This document shows, piece after piece, positions 47,301 through 58,170 of a stretch of 64,000 nt of DNA. The position numbers and the translations under genes were made by a program. The stretch comes from Odiellus spinosus (Eukaryota > Arthropoda > Arachnida > Opiliones > Phalangiidae). The DNA lies in assembly GCA_963920705.1 (NCBI GenBank), contig OY987239.1, positions 11,767,004-11,831,003 of the forward strand, given 5' to 3'. The notes beneath the pieces were generated by a model. The model saw nothing but the letters and a program-made list of their open reading frames with translations, ran no database searches and was not told the DNA's origin. The number at the start of each line of letters is the position of its first letter. Positions within the stretch are counted from its first letter, which is position 1.

Positions 47301-49345
47301 TTCTGAGTTTAGACCTTTATATAGATTGAGTTTTTGGGTTTTTTGCGAGTTTAGACCTTTATATAGATTGAGTTTTTGGTTTTTTGTGAGTTTAGACCTT
47401 TCTTAAGATTGAGTTTTTGGGTTTTTTGTGAGTTTAGACCTTTATATAGATTGAGTTTTGGGTTTTTTGTGAGTTTAGACCTTTCTTAAGATTGAGTTTT
47501 GGGTTTTTTGTGAGTTTAGACCTTTATATAGATTGAGTTTTGGGTTTTTTGTGAGTTTAGACCTTTCTTAAGATTGAAGTTTTGGGTTTTTTGTGAGTTT
47601 AAACCTTTCTTAAGATTGAGTTTTTGGGTTTTTGTGAGTTTAGACCTTTCTTAAGATTGAGTTTTTGGGTTTTTGTGAGTTTAGACCTTTCTTAAGATTC
47701 AGTTTTGGGTTTTTTGTGAGTTTAGACCTTCCTATTGATTGAGTTTTTGGTTTTTTTGTGAGTTTAGACCTTTCTTAAGATTGAGTTTTTGGTTTTTGTG
47801 AGTTTAGACCTTTCTTAAGATTGAGTTTTTGGTTTTTTTGTGAGTTTAGACCTTTCTTAAGATTGAGTTTTTGGTTTTTGTGAGTTTAGACCTTTCTTAA
47901 GATTGAGTTTTTGGTTTTTTTGTGAGTTTAGACCTTCCTATTGATTGAGTTTTTGGTTTTTTTGTGAGTTTAGACCTTCCTATTGATTGAGTTTTTGGTT
48001 TTTTTGTGAGTTTAGACCTTCCTATTGATTGAGTTTTTGGTTTTTTTGTGAGTTTAGACCTTTCTTAAGATTGAGTTTTTGGGTTTTTCTCAGTTTAGAC
48101 CTTTCTTAAGATTGAGTTTTTGGTTTTTCTGAGTTTAGACCTTTATATAGATTGAGTTTTTGGGTTTTTTGCGAGTTTAGACCTTTATATAGATTGAGTT
48201 TTTGGTTTTTTGTGAGTTTAGACCTTTCTTAAGATTGAGTTTTTGGGTTTTTTGCGAGTTTAGACCTTTATATAGATTGAGTTTTTGGGTTTTTTGTTAG
48301 TTTAGACCTTTCTTAAGATTGAGTTTTGGGTTTTTGTGAGTTTAGACCTTTCTTAAGATTGAGTTTTTGGGTTTTTTGTTAGTTTAGACCTTTCTGAAGA
48401 TTGAGTTTTTGGGTTTTTTGTGAGTTTAGACCTTTCTTAAGATTGAGTTTTTGGGTTTTTCTCAGTTTAGACCTTTCTTAAGATTGAGTTTTTGGTTTTT
48501 CTGAGTTTAGACCTTTATATAGATTGAGTTTTTGGGTTTTTTGCGAGTTTAGACCTTTATATAGATTGAGTTTTTGGTTTTTTGTGAGTTTAGACCTTTC
48601 TTAAGATTGAGTTTTTGGGTTTTTTGCGAGTTTAGACCTTTATATAGATTGAGTTTTTGGTTTTTTGTGAGTTTAGACCTTTCTTAAGATTGAGTTTTTG
48701 GGTTTTTTGTGAGTTTAGACCTTTCTTAAGATTGAGTTTTTGGGTTTTTTGTGAGTTTAGACCTTTCTTAAGATTGAGTTTTTGGGTTTTTTGTGAGTTT
48801 AGACCTTTCTTAAGATTGAGTTTTTGGGTTTTTTGTGAGTTTAGACCTTTCTTAAGATTGAGTTTTTGGGTTTTTTGTGAGTTTAGACCTTTCTTAAGAT
48901 TGAGTTTTGGGTTTTTTTGTGAGTTTAGACCTTTCTTAAGATTGAGTTTTTGGGTTTTTTGTGAGTTTAGACCTTTCTATAGATTGAGTTTTTGGTTTTT
49001 TGTGAGTTTAGACCTTTATATAGATTGAGTTTTGGGTTTTTTGTGAGTTTAGACCTTTATATAGATTGAGTTTTTGGTTTTTTGTGAGTTTAGACCTTTA
49101 TATAGATTGAGTTTTGGGTTTTTTGTGAGTTTAGACCTTTATATAGATTGAGTTTTGGGTTTTTTGTGAGTTTAGACCTTTCTTAAGATTGAGTTTTGGG
49201 TTTTTTGTGAGTTTAGACCTTTCTTAAGATTGAGTTTTTGGGTTTTTGTGAGTTTAGACCTTTCTAAAGATTGAGTTTTTGGTTTTTGTGAGTTTAGACC
49301 TTTCTGAAGATTGAAGTTTTGGGTTTTTTGTGAGTTTAGACCTTA
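44308..49345 (+). repeat. 42-bp satellite, ~120 units, higher-order structure
   Basis: Base unit GAGTTTTTGGGTTTTTTGTG then AGTTTAGACCTTTCTTAAGATT, 38-43 bp. Variants differ in T/G run lengths and in the CTTAAG position (TATATAG, CTATTG, CTGAAG). Landmark variants (GATTGAAGTTTTGGG with GAGTTTAAACC) recur at 44635, 45461 and 47576, defining 826-bp and 2,115-bp super-repeats. The 171- and 123-codon frames at 46542 and 48657, exactly 2,115 bp apart, arise where all units are 42 bp (14 codons). Confidence 0.97.
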
Positions 49346-49872
49346 AGATTGAGTTTCTAGGCCTTCCTGTAAACTGCGATTTTTTTAATCTATTTGATTT
49401 TGAATTCCTATTCTGGTTATATCTCTCAGCAGCACGATTACTCCAACATATCAAATATAAGAGCTACACAACCCCCCATTAGTGGAAAGCAAGGCTAAAA
49501 AAACCGCGCCAACCGTGATATTGGAAAAAGATAATCGGGATTCGTAAAAAAGCGAAGTTAAAAAAGTCCATCTCTATTCTAATATATTATGTAGCAGATT
49601 TCTAACCCTACAAAATAAGGATAAGAGATGCTTCAATATAGAGATCGGATGTTTTCGATAAAATAACAAAAAATATAATAAAAAAAAGTGGAAAAATTCA
49701 ATCATTGGGGTCTCTGCTTTAAAACATGCCACCCAATAACAGTCTGTAGGCCTACGTTGCACATTTTTTTCAAGTCCACATAAAGGCCTAAATTATAAAG
49801 ATATTCCACCTTTTAGTCATCCCAGTCGCGCCACCTATCGCTATTTCCAAGAAACAACACCAGGCTTTATCT
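49346..49872. other. No gene seen
   Basis: Unique-looking sequence. Small minus-strand frames (49254-49454, 49574-49762) are unconvincing, the first beginning in the satellite. Confidence 0.4.
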
Positions 49873-50525
49873 TAAGCCGCGTTCATACTAGACCTTAAAA
49901 TCGATTTAAACCATTTCAAAAAGTTTCGCTAGAGTCGTGTGAACGATTTGGGTCGAAATGATCGAATTTCATATGATCGATTGAGTTAAAAAACTAACCT
50001 AACCTAAATATTTCGATTATTTAATCCAAAAAACTGGTTTCGATCACTTAAAAGTCGATCAATTGGGACGATACCGTGTGAACAGCGACTTTTCTCGAAT
50101 CGATTCGATTCGATTTCTCGAAACTGCTTCGGGAACCAGTTTCGTATCGATTCGGTTTCAACAATCGATAAGATGCGTTCATACTAGGCCTTGGAATCGA
50201 TTTAAACTGTTTCAAATCGTTTCTCTAGAGTCGTATCAACATGAAACCGTCTTTTCTCCAATAGATTTGATTGGATTTCTCGAAACTGCTTCGGGAACCA
50301 GTTTCGTATCGATTCGGTTTCAACAACCATAAAGCCGCGTTCATACTAGGCTTTGAAATCGATTTAAATCGATCCAAAACGTTTCCTTAGAGTCGTATGA
50401 ACGGGAAATCGTCTTTTCTCCAATCGATTTGATTCCATTTCTCGAAACTGCTTCGGGAACCAGTTTCATACCGATTCGGAAGTTCGATGAAGCTACGATA
50501 AATCGATTTATGAAGATAACGCGTG
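49873..50525 (+). repeat. Family H repeat: three ~165-bp units
   Basis: Units begin GCGTTCATACTAGGCCTTGG or similar and end with CTCGAAACTGCTTCGGGAAC, CAGTTTCGTATCGATTCGG. They are rich in AATCGATT palindromes. The first unit is longer (~290 bp) and contains GATCGATTGAGTTAAAAAAC. An 89-codon frame (50063-50332) is a repeat by-product. Fragments lie at 20575, 32190 and 61709. Confidence 0.8.
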
Positions 50526-51093
50526 GTTGTACCCTTTGCGGCTTAGGGCTTTAAATAAATAACCAATCCTAACATTCACCGCGTAAAAATAAAACATTTG
50601 GAATGAAATTAAATTATTGTACTTACAGTTTTATGTGTTGAAGATTGAAATAATCCAGTTGTGTCCATGAAACGATCTTAACTGTCGAGACCGCCAATTC
50701 AACACGATCAATTTCGTTGCTCGATCAAGGGGCAAATGTCACTCTTTCGAGAAAAAAAAAAAATTACGCGGTCACGATGACGTCAGAGTAATACCTCAGA
50801 ACCGGAACTAGGCATATCTGAAATGAAAAATGAATAATTAGACGTCATACCTCTACCATATTTTTACTACAAAAACATAATTATTAATAAACTAAAAAAA
50901 TATTAATTAATTCTACCAGATCGGTGTCTCTAAAAAATTAGGCGAATTCTGCACTTTGTAGCCCTTGTTCAATCCCCCTTGTTTCCCCCCAATCGACATG
51001 ATTCGCCGAGGCAAAAGGTTGAAAATTTCCATAGGGTTTCAAATTTTTATGACGTAATATTTTAATTTAAAAATAATTAATTTTATATCGCTG
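50526..51093. other. No feature recognised
   Basis: AT-rich, with an A-run near 50753. Nothing supported. Confidence 0.45.
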
Positions 51094-51388
51094 CCAATTA
51101 GTAACCTAATTTTTTTTGGCTTGGTTTAGAGTTAGAATTCAATGACGCCTAAATTCCAACATTCTCACGACTCAAAATATCGAGGAAGAGTCCAAATGAC
51201 TCGAGCAAGACAGGGGTGGTGATTTTTTTTTTCTATTTCCAATTAGTAGCCTAAATTTGTTTTTTTCCCTTCTTACGTTTAGAGTTAGAATTCAATGACG
51301 CCTAAATTCCAACACTCTCTCACGACTCAAAATATCGAGGAAGAGTCCAAATTACTCGAGCGAGACAGGGGTGGTGATTTTTTTGGAT
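51094..51388 (-). repeat. Family G repeat, tandemly duplicated inverted copies
   Basis: Two ~140-bp copies in tandem, each with CCAATTAGTA, TTAGAATTCAATGACGCCTA, AATATCGAGGAAGAGTCCAA and GACAGGGGTGGTGATTTTTT. These are the best preserved examples and give the family's TCCAACACTCTCTCACGACT segment, which is degraded elsewhere. Confidence 0.75.
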
Positions 51389-51859
51389 ATTTGTCGGTAC
51401 ATTTACCAGGACCTTTGAACTTTTGCAAGAATATACACATGCGTGTTGACTTTAAGGGTGTTGTTTGAAGCTTTGGCTGCTTTTAAAAATTTCCATTCTG
51501 GGTTTTTGGCCAGAGTGGATAAGTTTTATGTATTAGACATATCCTAATATCACTCTTAGACCTCCTCGCTATAAAATAAACACCACCCTTCATAGACTGA
51601 TATAAAAACCCTCATAGAAACCAAAGTGGAACTCCAACTCTCACGTTGAGACAAAAGTTCATAATCCCAGTCTCCTCAATATCGTTTGCGAAGTTGGTAC
51701 CAAGACATTTCGCGCCCCGTTGTTTGGCAATTTCGAAAATACTCTCTTTATTCGAGTTCTTTCGTTCTATTATACAACTCGACAAAAAGTTTTTTCTCGC
51801 CTTTGATATTGGATGTCTATATTTCAACAATAGCGCAAGCAAATACAGCGAATGAAGCA
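51389..51859. other. No gene seen
   Basis: Overlapping frames on both strands at 51612-51877 shadow each other. No recognisable product. Confidence 0.4.
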
Positions 51860-52387
51860 AGCTCGGAATTCGTATAATTTTTATTAATTGGATAAAATCT
51901 AATAAATTTTGATGTTATATTATCCGTTTGATTAAAACATAGACTTCATTCGAGTTAATTTATTCCAAGATAAAGTAATACAACCTAATCCATATCCGTT
52001 TTTATTATCCAACAAAAATGGCCTTCTTAGAATATTATCCGATGCGTTATACGTTCGGATAAAAAAACATTCAAAATTTATTTTCGTGAAAAATAACGAA
52101 TAAAAAGATGATTTAAAATCTTATCGTTTTATTTCTATTCTTCGAATTAAAAGTCAATTTTGAAATATTTTCTTATATTTTAGACTCTGGAAAGGCGAAT
52201 TATCCATCGTTATACGTTTGAAAACGAGTAATTTGTAGGTAGATAAAGCGGCGAAGGCTTATCTTCGGGTAAACCTTTTAACAATTATACGAATATTGAA
52301 ATTTCATTGTTTTAGTTACAATTTTATCCGAAACTAAAATATCTGAAAATATACCGAAGATAATGGATCGACCCGATTCCCAGCTCA
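51860..52387 (+). mobile_element. Family E element, full-length copy
   Basis: AGCTCGGAATTCGTATAATT at the left. The right end reads GAAGATAATGGATCGACCCG then ATTCCCAGCTC. This copy gives the most complete right terminus. 528 bp, non-coding. Confidence 0.87.
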
Positions 52388-52726
52388 AATTCGCTCTTTC
52401 TACTACATTCAGGTTGTGTCCATGGACAGTAAATAGTTCTTGAAGCACATCATAAAACTATAGTAAACCTTTTTCCCCTACACGAGTGTTTCCTGGAAGG
52501 CTTTGATGTAGGTTAGACCACTCATAAAAACGAGATTCTTTCATACCCAGGCCCCGCGGACTAGTAGGATATTCTCACTTTCTCAGCTATTAAAGGGTTA
52601 GTAAAGGAATCAAGAAGAAAGATCTTAAAGGGAAGGTGTCACTATTTTTTCAAATATTTTATATTTTTAAAAATAAATGACATAATTAACGATAATTTTC
52701 GTACGAAAGGTAGTTGACTTGATCTG
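52388..52726. other. No feature recognised
   Basis: Unique-looking sequence, with a T-rich patch near 52650. Confidence 0.45.
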
Positions 52727-52815
52727 GATAAAGTACTTCTACGAAATAGACGGCGCGAAAGTAACATTATCACTGATGGCAGCGCGAGAATCAACTGTAG
52801 GCTCTACCAGTGGCG
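52727..52815 (+). repeat. Family F tail fragment
   Basis: AAAGTACTTCTACGAAATAG, CGGCGCGAAA and GCGCGAGAATCAACTGTAGG match the tail segments at 3330-3425 (inverse) and 36140-36230. Confidence 0.6.
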
Positions 52816-52901
52816 TCGCTAGTATTATTTTCAAAGAGGCTAATTAAAATAAAACAATAATTTTCGCTAGAAATCTCTCACGTTCTAAATTGTCAAAATG
52901 G

Positions 52902-53130
52902 CGATTCTTCAAACACGATAGTCAGCGTGCAACGAAACCGAGGGTCCCTATATCTTCAAGTAAATAATTCACAGAGATAATGGTAAGCTTTGTACACGAT
53001 ACCAAATTAATGTGGACGGAAATAAAGAGAATCAACCATCTGCATTGAGATAATTTCCAACGATTCTTCAAACACGATAGTCAGCACGCGGAAACCGAGA
53101 ATCCCTATATCTTTCGATGGAAATAATTCA
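52902..53130 (+). repeat. ~70-bp direct duplication
   Basis: CGATTCTTCAAACACGATAG, then ACCGAGGGTCCCTATATCTT, then AAATAATTCA (52902-52971) recurs with several changes at 53061-53130. A family A composite inserted at the edge of the second copy. Confidence 0.7.
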
Positions 53131-53133
53131 TAC

Positions 53134-53682
53134 CAGAAGCCGATGAAACCCCTCCTTTGAAGTCTACTACTCTAATGTTCCATATAGCGCTCCTCTCTGT
53201 ATGGTTCCAATATCCTATATACTCGACAAGGGTGGCTACTAAAATTGATGTTCAAATTTGACTATCTCTTATCCAGGAACCACGAAGATCTATCTTTTCA
53301 TCCCCTTCGTTTCAGTTAAAGGAAATATCTAATTTTAAATATAGTCAGAAGCCGATGAAACCCTCATTTGAAGTCTACTAGTCCAATGTTCCATATAGCG
53401 CTCCTCTCTGTATGGGTAAAATTCACAATTTTACGAGATCGGAGGGGTCCTACTTCATACCCCCTGTCTACGGAAAATTGGAAATTCTCTCTCTCCACAA
53501 ACGACGACGTTTTTTTGACGAACTCTAAGGCTGCTAGAGATATTCGCTGGACGAACTCCCGCTCCGAAAATATCTACCGTTAGGAGGCGTACGAATCGCG
53601 CTTTTTGAAACTAACCCATACAGAGAGGGGTAGACAAGACCCGGGAGTAATAGACTTCAAAGGAGGGTTTCATCGGCTTCTG
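53134..53682 (-). mobile_element. Family A composite: 71-bp end, 141-bp capture, full element
   Basis: A perfect 7-bp duplication, TTCATAC (53127-53133, 53683-53689), encloses the whole 549 bp. 53134-53204 is the first 71 bp of a reverse family A copy, ending CTCTGTATGG. 53205-53345 is unrelated DNA beginning TTCCAATATCCTATATACTC. 53346-53682 is a complete element. The 141 bp is identical, inverted, to 63705-63845. The first ~40 bp of the inner element share diagnostic bases with the 63366 copy, after which it matches the outer fragment. Confidence 0.93.
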
Positions 53683-53689
53683 TTCATAC

Positions 53690-54412
53690 AGAAAATGGAT
53701 ATAGCCAAGAAGGAAGGTGTATCTAACCCTTTGTGTTAGTCTTACTACATCGTCGAGGCGCGAGGTTGGTTGAGGTCGGATGGGTTATGGTTTATCCTGA
53801 AGGAGGGCATCATAAATGAGTAATCAGAGAAGCCGATTGGTAAGTGGCGTAGAACAATCGTCTGTATAGCAGTGAACCGAGCGCGGGAATAGGTCAAGGA
53901 GCGGCCCTTTTATATTATATAGAGACAAATCCCTCGGGCACCTCTAACCCTCGCTACTAAAGAAACACGAAGACAATAAAGAAAACGCCGGAAACCTGAC
54001 TACCGTGTGACCAGGGAGAACGTTGAAATAGGAGGAATAGTAGCGTTTTGAAAAGAGAAACACCTTACCCCCTTGTCGTAAAATTACTACAAAGATAAAG
54101 AAATTATCCGGATAATCAATATTCTCCACTCTTACTATAGATACTTCCTGGACCTAGAAAAATCGAGATGGCTTGAACCTTTCAAGTTTATAAGGTATAA
54201 AATGGACGTTGAGAAGGGGTTTCGTTCAAAGGATATATCAATTAACTTGGATACTCAACACTCTACGAGTACGCGTACCAGTATTAAGTGCTTGTTAAGA
54301 CCTCGGCACTGATTCTTAGAAAGTCGCCAAGGCTTAGCCTAATTTTAACTTCAAATTATGCCAGGATGGAACCAGAGGTTCTTACGTACATGAATAAACT
54401 CTTGGTATAACC
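53690..54412. other. No gene seen
   Basis: Unique-looking DNA. A 61-codon minus frame (53944-54129) is not supported. Confidence 0.4.
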
Positions 54413-54440
54413 AAAAGTCCATAATTTTATCCCATAACAG
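54413..54440 (+). repeat. Family G fragment
   Basis: AACCAAAAGTCCATAATTTT and ATCCCATA only, ~20 bp upstream of a MITE. Confidence 0.45.
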
Positions 54441-54463
54441 TAAAATTGTCCATTTATTATTAG

Positions 54464-54801
54464 CAGAAGCCGATGAAACCCTCCTTTGAAGTCTATTACT
54501 CCCTGGTCTTGTCTACCCCTCTCTGTATGGGTTAGTTTCAAAAAGCGCGATTCGTACGCCTCCTAACGGTAGATATTTTCGGAGCGGGAGTTCGTCCACC
54601 GAATATCTCTAGCAGCCTCGGAGTTCGTCAAAAAAACGTCGTCGTTTGTGGAGAGAGAGAATTTCCAATTTTCCGTAGACAGGGGGGTATGAAGTAGGAC
54701 CCCTTCTGACTCGTAAAATTGTGAATTTTACCCATACAGAGAGGAGCGCTATATGGAACATTAGAGCAGTAGACTTCAAAGGAGGGTTTCATCTACTTCT
54801 G
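54464..54801 (+). mobile_element. Family A MITE, TTATTAG duplication
   Basis: A 338-bp forward copy with a perfect 7-bp duplication TTATTAG (54457-54463, 54802-54808). Right end variant CATCTACTTCTG. Confidence 0.96.
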
Positions 54802-54956
54802 TTATTAGTCCTGGCTTTTATCGACTCTAAAATTAATTACACGCGGTAATAAAGATGACGGCTCGTTAATTGTAAAACATAAGGTTTATTTATAAGACTT
54901 AACCCACCATAACCAACTTTAGGTCTTTAAGGGGGTCTGACACCATTTTGAATGAG

Positions 54957-55110
54957 TTTAACCAAAAGTCTATAATTTTATTATATACAAGTAAACAACT
55001 ATCAAAAAAGGTCCAGTTTATGTCAAAAAAAAAAAAAAAAAAAAGTCACCACCCCTGTCTTGCTCGTGTAATTTGGACTCTTCCTCGATATTTTAGATTC
55101 ACACTTTTAA
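54957..55110 (+). repeat. Family G repeat, copy with A-run
   Basis: AACCAAAAGTCTATAATTTT, AAGTAAACAACTATC, a ~20-bp A-run, then GTCACCACCCCTGTCTTGCT and CTCTTCCTCGATATTTTAGA. Confidence 0.65.
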
Positions 55111-55137
55111 TTCTTGTTAAATCCAAATAGACGTCAT

Positions 55138-55476
55138 CAGAAGCCGATGAAACCCTCCTTTGAAGTTTATTACTCCCTGGTCTTGTCTACCCCTCTCTGT
55201 ATGGGTTAGTTTCAAAAAGCGCGATTCGTACGCCTCCTAACGGTAGATATTTTCGAAGCGGGAGTTCGTCCACCGAATATCTCTAGCAGCCTCGGAGTTC
55301 GTCAAAAAAAACGTCGTCGTTTGTGGAGAGAGAGAATTTCCAATTTTCCGTAGACAGGGGGGTATGAAGTAGGACCCCTCCGATCTCGTAAAATTGTGAA
55401 TTTTACCCATACAGAGAGGAGCGCTATATCGAACATTAGAGTAGTAGACTTCAAAGGAGGGTTTCATCGGCTTCTG
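55138..55476 (+). mobile_element. Family A MITE, ACGTCAT duplication
   Basis: A 339-bp forward copy with a perfect 7-bp duplication ACGTCAT (55131-55137, 55477-55483). Confidence 0.96.
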
Positions 55477-55483
55477 ACGTCAT

Positions 55484-56037
55484 TCATTCTCTTTGGCGCG
55501 TAAAAAGGAAGGTGATAGAGCTTTAAGCACGTGATTATATAAGCATATAGATCTGGGTATCTTTAAATATGAGAAAAAATAGAGCGTAAGAGTATGATAT
55601 TGATTTTATTCGAAGAAATTAAGGAATGAAGTTTAGTAGACCCTGGGTTGCGCCCTATGGAGATTTTTCCACCAATGACAAACCATCAATCATACAAGAA
55701 CGCGTGTGAAATAAAAATCCTTCTTCACTTAAAGGTAGAATAAATTAACTACAAGATTCGAGGGCGCTACTCTATTTCAATAGGTGGTCATTGTTAATAG
55801 TAGAGTAGTTTTAATATACTTCATACTCCCTTTAAAAAAATTACTTTCGGGTCGAAAAATCTTTCCGAAGCCTAGAAAAGTTTTTTTTTTAAGAAACTTA
55901 AGGTGATTTGGGGGTAAATTTATATGTACTGATAGAGTAGCCGTGATCTCTGTCTATAGCAGTCTTAATCAATCAAACCAAAAGTTAATAACTCATCCCA
56001 GAAAAGTAGTTAAGTTCCTAAACAGGGTTTGGAAGTT
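55484..56037. other. No gene seen; family G trace near right edge
   Basis: Unique-looking DNA; AACCAAAAGTTAATAACTCA at 55977 is a short trace of family G. A CAGGGTTTGG terminus-like word precedes the minisatellite. Confidence 0.4.
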
Positions 56038-56735
56038 AATTCCCTGACTTTCAGATTCCCCGATCTTTTGGGTCAATTTTCAAATTCCCTGACTTTTCCC
56101 TGACCTTTTGGGTCAATTTTCAAATTTCCCGACTTTTCCCTGACCTTTTGGGTCAATTTTCAAATTTCCCGTCTTTTCCCTGACATTTTGGGTCAATTTT
56201 CAAATTTCCCGACTTTTCCCTGACCTTTTGGGTCAATTTTCAAATTCCATGACTTTTCCCTGACCTTTTGGGTCAATTTTCAAATTCCCCGTCTGTTTCC
56301 TAGCTTTTTGGGTCAATTTTCAAACTCCCCGTCTTTTTCCTGACCTTTTGGGTCAATTTTCAAATTCCCCGTATTTTCCCTGACCTTTTGGGTCAATTTT
56401 CAAATTCCCCGTCTGTTTCCTAGCTTTTTCGGTCAATTTTCAAATTCCTCGTCTTTTCCCTGACCTTTTGGGTCAATTTTCAAATTCCATGACTTTTCCC
56501 TGACCTTTTGGGTCAATTTTCAAATTCCCCGTCTTTTCCCTGACGTTTTGGGTCAATTTTCAAATTTCTCGTCTTTCAGCCTGACGTTTTGGGTCAATTT
56601 TCAAATTTCCCGTCTTTTCCCTGACCTTTTGGGTCAATTTTCAAATTTACCGACTTTTCCCTGACCTTTGGGTCAATTTTCAAACTCCCCGACTTTTCCC
56701 TGACGTTTTGGGTCAATTTTCAATTTCCCTGACCT
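56038..56735. repeat. CCCTGACTTTT minisatellite, array 4
   Basis: About 17 very regular 40-bp units, TTTTGGGTCAATTTTCAAAT then TCCCCGTCTTTTCCCTGACC. This array is the most homogeneous of the family, so probably the most recently amplified. Confidence 0.95.
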
Positions 56736-56784
56736 AAAGTAGTAGTAAGAGCCTATTCAAAATTTCACTAAAACTATCACTCAT

Positions 56785-56945
56785 AATTTCACTTAAATAA
56801 AAAAATATATTTTTACCATCGCTGTAATTTTATTCTATTTGATATGTATATATATTTTGAATCGTTTTTTAACGATCAACCCGAAAATACGACTCAATTT
56901 CTATTTGGAGTTCATGAAAAATAGTAACAGCTTCATTTTAAAGTC
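56785..56945 (-). mobile_element. Family F head fragment, inverted
   Basis: TGAATCGTTTTTTAACGATC, ACTCAATTTCTATTTGGAGT and TTCATGAAAAATAGTAACAG are the family F head in reverse. Together with the forward head at 57411 it brackets 465 bp. Confidence 0.65.
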
Positions 56946-57151
56946 GATCATTATATTGCAAAAGAATCTAATTGACTTTGCATTACGCTTTCAAATATCA
57001 TGAAGACTGCATCACTTTAAAATAAATTTATTTTATTTTCAGGTTGCCATTTAAGATTTTGAAAAAGCACTCTGATTTCCCTCGGAACAAAAAAAAAAAA
57101 AAAATAATCAAACGGAATAAAAAAGAAAAAACACAATATCTTTAATAGCTA

Positions 57152-57430
57152 ATGGCTTCTAAATCTGTTTGGAAACAAATTTTGGAAGAAGTCGAACAAA
57201 CCCCTAAGTCTTCATTCTCCTCCAGTTGCAGACTATTAAGTCCTTCCCATGGTGGATTCTTCATCCTTCATACGTTAGAAGATAAAGCAAATGGAAATAC
57301 GGTTTCCGTTTTTAAGCCGGCAAAGATTTGGAAATCCTTTTTCCGGAAAATATTCCTAAGCCTAGTTTTCACTGACAACATTTTTAAGGAGACTATAATC
57401 CATTTTTCACCAACTCCAAATAGAAATTGA
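57152..57430 (+). CDS. Candidate exon, 92 codons, unknown
   Basis: The product starts MASKSVWKQILEEVEQTPKS, has a balanced composition, and continues with CRLLSPSHGGFFILHTLEDK. TTTATTTTCAG before GTTGCC (near 57042) is a good splice acceptor ~110 bp upstream. The last ~7 codons fall in the family F head, so a native product would have to end or splice earlier. Family not recognised; protein-like appearance is the only positive evidence. Confidence 0.2.
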   Translation: MASKSVWKQILEEVEQTPKSSFSSSCRLLSPSHGGFFILHTLEDKANGNTVSVFKPAKIWKSFFRKIFLSLVFTDNIFKETIIHFSPTPNRN

Positions 57431-58145
57431 GTCATATTTTCGTGTAGATCGTTAAAAAACGATTCAAAATATATATACATATGTCATAGAACAAAATTAC
57501 AGTGACAGTAAAAATACATATTTTATAATCAACCATTTTCCTTCTAAATGTGAACGCACGCTTCTATTTGTGAACACTTTCATTTAAAAATAATATAACT
57601 TAACTTTGGTTGGGTCTATTTAAAGATGGAAGAGCTCATTTTGTAGATTAAGAATGGGACGAATTCGAAATATATATACATATGTCATAGAATAAAATTA
57701 CAGCGACTGTAAAAATCATATTTTATAATCACCCATTTTCCTTCTAAATGTGAACGCACGCTTCTATTTGTGAACACTTTCATTTAAAAATAATATAACT
57801 TAACTTTGGTTGGGTCTATTTAAAGATGGAAGGACTCATTTTGTAGAGTAAGAATGGGGCTATTCGAGGAACACAGCTCCAACACTCTAGGAAAAGACAC
57901 GGAGAAGATACGACCCTAATTACAGCGACAGTAAAAATACATATTTTATAATCACCCATTTACTCCTATATCTGAACGCTTCTATTTGTGAACACTTTCA
58001 TTTAAAAATGTATAACTTAACTTTGGTTGGGTCTATTTAAAGATGGAAGAGCTTATTTTGTAGATTAAGAATGGGGCTATTCGGGGAACACAGCTTCAAC
58101 ACTCTAGGAAAAGACACGGAGAAGATACGACAATAATTAGCCAAT
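57411..58145 (+). mobile_element. Family F element with three internal repeats
   Basis: The head (CAACTCCAAATAGAAATTGA) is followed by three ~195-225-bp units. After the first unit the head-adjacent piece GAAATATATATACATATGTC reappears (57666), so the first unit is cut short and restarted. The array closes with ATAATTAGCCAATCGCGATA, like the end at 41900. A family E copy follows within ~25 bp. Confidence 0.75.
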
Positions 58146-58170
58146 CGCGATAATTAACCATCGATAGTTA

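Noticed and set aside
46542-49028. Frames of 171 and 123 codons with a 14-residue repeat
   Set aside because: They exist only where the satellite unit is 42 bp and lie 2,115 bp apart as part of a DNA super-repeat.
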